Source of the DNA: CAIWHR01 sp963816925
Lineage (GTDB): Bacteria; Pseudomonadota; Gammaproteobacteria; Burkholderiales; Casimicrobiaceae
DNA: 64,000 bases
NCBI GenBank assembly: GCA_963816925.1
Contig: CAWFMY010000035.1
Coordinates: forward strand, 1 to 64,000
Direction of reading: 5' to 3'
The notes beneath the pieces are model-generated. The model was given only the letters and a program-made list of their open reading frames with translations, was not told the DNA's origin and did no database searches. Positions 63,831 through 64,000 of this stretch are shown here, piece by piece (the stretch's first letter is position 1; each line of letters opens with the position of its first letter). Position numbers and translations under genes: made by a program.

Positions 63831-64000
63831 TCAGTACGGAATGCCGACGCCGCGGTAGACGAACTGCAGGATCCACGCGGGGCCGATCAGCAGGAATTGC
63901 AGGTCCTGCAGGAACTTGGGCTTGCGTCCCTCGATCGCGTGGCCGACGAACTGGCCGATCCACGCGACGACGAAGACGCCTGCCGCGATCCACAGTCCGT
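63831..64000 (-). CDS. Mpo1-like (DUF962) membrane protein, partial
   Basis: The last 170 bp encode, on the minus strand, the C-terminal end of a small membrane protein: GLWIAAGVFVVAWIGQFVGH, then AIEGRKPKFLQDLQFLLIGPAWILQF and a short end (GVGIPY). The GHxxxEGRKP...LQFLLIGP pattern is that of Mpo1/DUF962, whose yeast member is an Fe(II)-dependent dioxygenase of 2-hydroxy fatty acids. The N terminus lies beyond the window. It converges with the threonine dehydratase, 7 nt apart. Confidence 0.75.
   Translation of the reverse strand, partial: GLWIAAGVFVVAWIGQFVGHAIEGRKPKFLQDLQFLLIGPAWILQFVYRGVGIPY

Overview
This 64 kb window is gene-dense, high-GC (about two thirds G+C by eye) chromosomal DNA. 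It is most likely from a betaproteobacterium, probably Burkholderiales-like. The reasons are a DUF1631 gene, aceK, a CYTH-CHAD protein, a type I DAHP synthase, folE, rhlE, frequent GTG/TTG starts with ATGA/GTGA stop-start overlaps, and TAGAAT-type -10 boxes just upstream of many genes. I see no tRNA, rRNA, CRISPR array, insertion sequence or prophage. Most genes look like core or lightly accessory chromosome.

Layout. 0-9.3 kb: membrane protein, secreted arylsulfatase, cupredoxin, cytochrome P450, ferritin-like protein, DUF1353-like protein, a Vgb-like beta-propeller translationally coupled to an XRE regulator, an alpha/beta hydrolase and a zinc-ribbon membrane protein. 9.5-16 kb: Sel1 protein, SDR oxidoreductase, a secreted DM9-repeat protein, and a tightly coupled minus-strand operon (zinc-ribbon protein, SGNH hydrolase, LVIVD-type beta-propeller, Yip1 membrane protein). 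16.2-26 kb: a badly broken DUF1631 gene, dienelactone hydrolase, ArsB/NhaD-type transporter with a CBS-domain partner, AEC transporter, folE, a c-heme DUF3365-HAMP sensor and rhlE. 26-36.9 kb: small basic protein, DUF3617, a 562-aa protein of unknown function, SET-domain protein, esterase, YpfJ-type metallopeptidase, zinc-ribbon protein, aceK and sdaA. 36.9-46.9 kb: MliC-like lipoprotein, 3-hydroxyisobutyrate-dehydrogenase-family enzyme, orphan family-5 solute-binding protein, KTSC, Hsp20, TraR/DksA, S9 peptidase, aldo/keto reductase, VIT/CCC1 transporter and RlmI-like methyltransferase. 47-54.4 kb: an accessory-looking cluster of secreted proteins around a large winged-helix/NTPase/TPR regulator. 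54.5-64 kb: 2OG-Fe(II) dioxygenase, ATP-grasp ligase, PsiF protein, DAHP synthase, CYTH-CHAD, YheT-type hydrolase, AlgC-type phosphohexomutase, threonine dehydratase and a partial Mpo1-like protein.

A striking property of the sequence is that at least 15 genes carry apparent frameshifts, mostly one base each. Several lie beside short homopolymers and can be repaired by removing one base. Conserved enzymes are affected (AlgC-type mutase, RlmI, P450, PsiF), so the parsimonious reading is residual indel error in the assembly rather than mass pseudogenisation. Three genes (P450, DUF1631, solute-binding protein) are hit several times.

The most interesting region is 47.1-54.4 kb. A STAND-like regulator with an OmpR/PhoB-type DNA-binding domain is divergent from one secreted-protein gene and convergent with a two-gene secreted operon, in which a beta-helix domain occurs both fused to a large N-terminal region and as a tandem stand-alone copy. 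Upstream of each secreted unit I find TTWARG hexamers repeated at an 11-bp pitch (three copies at 53589-53616, two at 47134-47150). That is the spacing expected for tandem binding by OmpR/PhoB-type winged helices, so this may be a small self-contained regulon for envelope or extracellular proteins.
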